Origin: an uncultured bacterium
GTDB taxonomy: Bacteria > Cyanobacteriota > Vampirovibrionia > Gastranaerophilales > Gastranaerophilaceae
Length of the DNA stretch: 64,000 nt
Direction: 5' to 3'
NCBI GenBank assembly: GCA_946636615.1
Contig: CAMPBE010000004.1
Span: 1-64,000 of the forward strand
Shown here: piece after piece, positions 62,301-64,000 of the stretch
Position numbering within the stretch: the stretch's first letter is position 1
Layout of the letters: the number at the start of each line of letters is the position of its first letter
The notes under the pieces: model-generated
Seen by the model: only the letters and a program-made list of their open reading frames with translations
What the model was told of the DNA's origin: nothing
The model's database searches: none
Translations under genes and position numbers: made by a program

Positions 62301-63008
62301 TTAAACTCCTTTTGGTATAAATTTTTCTTTTAAAACTCTTAATACAAATAATGGCAATGTCGGAAATATTCTCCTAAATCTTTTGGGCTCTTTTATAGTT
62401 CTATATAGCCACTCCAAACCGCATTTTTGCCATATTTCAGGGGCTCTTTCTACAGTACCTGCCCACACATCAAAACTTCCGCCAACACCTATAAATAAGC
62501 TATTTGTCATTATTTCTTTTGCTTTTTTAATAAAAAATTCTTGTTTTGGAGAACCCAAAGCGCATAAAATAAGTCTGGGGTTTCTACTTTTAAGTTCAGA
62601 TATTATTTCATCATCATCCTCAAAATAACCGTCTTGAAGATAAACTATATTCAAATTTTCAATTTCTGAATTCAAATTTTGAGCAGCCTTTTCGATAACT
62701 TCAGGTTTTGCACCCACCAAAGCAACAGGCTGATTGTTTTTTGCACATTCTTGAAGCATTCTATATGCAAACTGTATCCCCGGAATTCTTTTTACATCTT
62801 TACCTATCAATTTCAAACCAATCTGAACACCAACCCCATCCGGAATAACAAGTTCCGCAGAATTTACAATATCCTGCAAATCAGGATTAGATAACATTTC
62901 AGGATTAATTGTAATAACTTGTCCCGAAATATTTTCTGCATAATTTACTGCTTCATCAAAGCTGAAAGTATCTATACTATAACCTAATAAGCTGGCTCTG
63001 TTTCTCAT
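62301..63008 (-). CDS. WecG/TagA/CpsF-family glycosyltransferase
   Basis: 235 aa. 'GQVITINPEMLSNPDLQDIVNSAELVIPDGVGVQIGLKLIG' contains the family's nucleotide-sugar site, followed by 'RIPGIQFAYRMLQECAKNN', 'VALVGAKPEV', 'CALGSPKQEFFI' and 'FIGVGGSFDVWAGTVERAPEIWQKCGLEWLYR'. The enzyme adds a sugar (often N-acetylmannosamine derived) to a lipid-linked saccharide for surface polymers. It shares an operon with dgt and the transketolase half. Confidence 0.93.
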   Translation of the reverse strand: MRNRASLLGYSIDTFSFDEAVNYAENISGQVITINPEMLSNPDLQDIVNSAELVIPDGVGVQIGLKLIGKDVKRIPGIQFAYRMLQECAKNNQPVALVGAKPEVIEKAAQNLNSEIENLNIVYLQDGYFEDDDEIISELKSRNPRLILCALGSPKQEFFIKKAKEIMTNSLFIGVGGSFDVWAGTVERAPEIWQKCGLEWLYRTIKEPKRFRRIFPTLPLFVLRVLKEKFIPKGV

Positions 63009-63023
63009 AAATTAATTATAATT

Positions 63024-64000
63024 TTAATCTATTATTTTTGCAAGTTTGAATAAATAATCTTCATTTGCACCATTTTGTATACCTTTTGGAATAAAGTTTT
63101 CCTGATATCTTTCAACCGCATATCTATCAGTCATTCCTGAAATATAATCAGTTACAACTCTTTCTATTTTTGATTCCTCGCATACGGGTTTTAACATCTC
63201 GGAATAAAGGTAAAACAGTTCTTTTATAACATTTCTGGCCTTTTTTTCTTCCAACTTTGCAGGAGAATCTATATAAACATTTTTAAACATCCATTCCCTA
63301 AGTTTTGTCGTATAATGCCAGCCTTCTTCACTCATAGATACAATAGGCTTGCCAACAGAATTATTTATAATTTCATTAATCATTTTATCAAGTCGCTTGC
63401 TTTGTATTGAAGAAAAATATTTAATACAATCTTTTGGCAAATCACTCTCTGCAATAATCCCTGCCCTTATAGAATCTTCAATATCGTGATTTATATACGC
63501 AATTTTATCAGCAAGCTGAACAACTTGAGCTTCCGGAGTTTTTGGCTTATACCCCCATGTGTGAGTTAATATTCCGTCAATAGTTTCCCGACAAAGATTT
63601 AAATCCTCTAATACCTCTACAACACGCACACTTTGAATATTATGGTGAAAACCTCCCTTTACAAGTTCATTCAAGACACCTTCGCCACAATGTCCAAATG
63701 GAGTATGCCCCAAATCATGTCCCAAAGAAATTGCTTCAACCAAATCTTCATTCAAATCCAAAGCTCTTGCAATACTTCTGCCGATTTGAGAAACTTCAAG
63801 AGTATGTGTTAAACGAGTTCTAAAATGGTCATCAAACGGAGACAAAAACACCTGAGTCTTGTGTTTTAATCTTCTAAAAGCCTTAGAATGTAATATTCTA
63901 TCTCTGTCCCTTTGAAATTCCGTACGCATATCGCAAGGTTCTACAGGTTTTTTACGTCCTTTAGTATATCTGCTTTTTGTCGCAAATTCAGATAAATTAT
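63024..64000 (-). CDS. dGTPase / HD-domain dNTP triphosphohydrolase, 5' end beyond window
   Basis: The track starts at an internal Met (63929). The same frame continues upstream to the window edge with 'LSEFATKSRYTKGRKK', which is the usual N-terminus of this family, so the gene is cut by the window. The HD motifs are intact: 'RTRLTHTLEVSQIGRSIARAL', 'SLGHDLGHTPFGHCGE', and 'LADKIAYINHDIEDS'. It hydrolyses dGTP or other dNTPs to the nucleoside and triphosphate. It precedes the WecG gene by 15 nt. Confidence 0.92.
   Translation of the reverse strand, partial: NLSEFATKSRYTKGRKKPVEPCDMRTEFQRDRDRILHSKAFRRLKHKTQVFLSPFDDHFRTRLTHTLEVSQIGRSIARALDLNEDLVEAISLGHDLGHTPFGHCGEGVLNELVKGGFHHNIQSVRVVEVLEDLNLCRETIDGILTHTWGYKPKTPEAQVVQLADKIAYINHDIEDSIRAGIIAESDLPKDCIKYFSSIQSKRLDKMINEIINNSVGKPIVSMSEEGWHYTTKLREWMFKNVYIDSPAKLEEKKARNVIKELFYLYSEMLKPVCEESKIERVVTDYISGMTDRYAVERYQENFIPKGIQNGANEDYLFKLAKIID

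Noticed and set aside
30-64000. CRISPR array
   Set aside because: No set of regularly spaced direct repeats with unique spacers was seen; the only tandem repeat (29281-29600) has no spacers.

Overview
The window is an AT-rich, gene-dense bacterial chromosome segment with no rRNA, CRISPR array, transposase or prophage block. The best fit is a non-photosynthetic relative of Cyanobacteria (Melainabacteria/Vampirovibrionia, probably a gut Gastranaerophilales). Reasons: the tRNA-Glu gene begins with the sequence typical of cyanobacterial and plastid tRNA-Glu; YidC carries a long extracytoplasmic insertion between core TM2 and TM3, as I recall for cyanobacterial YidC; prepilins have the 'FTLAEVL..LGIIGVVSA' N-terminus; envelope and type IV pilus genes are abundant and photosynthesis genes are absent. 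This assignment is inferred from sequence features, not from a database search.

Layout. 0-8.3 kb: the end of a prepilin gene, an rplS-rbgA-rnhB operon, a family-4 uracil-DNA glycosylase, an alanine/Na+ symporter, a PfkB kinase and prfB. 8.3-9.2 kb: a non-coding stretch full of foldback and palindromic repeats around a small XRE regulator. 9.2-20.2 kb: a PHP phosphoesterase, RNase PH, an acetolactate synthase-like enzyme, a second uracil-DNA glycosylase, an M16 protease, and a surface-polysaccharide set (heptose kinase-like, DUF4330, O-antigen ligase, DegT aminotransferase). 20.3-29.1 kb: two unknown proteins, an ArsB/NhaD-type transporter, a WG-repeat protein, an AsmA-like protein, queA and yidC. 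29.2-29.7 kb: tRNA-Pro followed by an exact 160-bp tandem duplication carrying the tRNA 3' end and its terminator. 29.8-41.2 kb: a thioesterase, a pseudouridine synthase, coaE, two paralogous cysteine/histidine hydrolase-like proteins, trxB, glmS, several lineage-type small proteins, one frameshifted gene and clpB. 41.3-43.5 kb: tRNA-Glu, a DMT transporter and a frameshifted short-chain dehydrogenase. 43.5-49.4 kb: type IV pilus genes (pilC, pilB, pilQ, pilP-like). 50.8-56.6 kb: an unfamiliar envelope cluster (small TM proteins, zinc-ribbon/TonB, TonB, FHA-like polytopic protein, VWA protein, VirB10-like protein). 56.7-64 kb: plsY, a TcdA/ThiF-like enzyme, a prepilin, a PAS histidine kinase, a uridine-kinase-like protein, YhcH, the transketolase N-half, a WecG/TagA glycosyltransferase and a partial dGTPase.

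The main candidates for something undescribed are: (1) the tightly packed 50.8-55.6 kb envelope operon, including two microproteins missing from the ORF track; (2) a set of small proteins sharing a short N-terminal F-x-G-like segment; (3) the foldback/repeat cluster at 8.4-8.7 kb; (4) the 160-bp tRNA-Pro tail array; (5) a group of genes whose -10 box ends 6 nt before the ATG and which lack a Shine-Dalgarno, suggesting leaderless mRNAs; (6) in-frame invasion of the O-antigen ligase gene by dispersed palindromic repeats. RNase HII and its neighbouring glycosylase also both end in a sliding-clamp-like pentapeptide.
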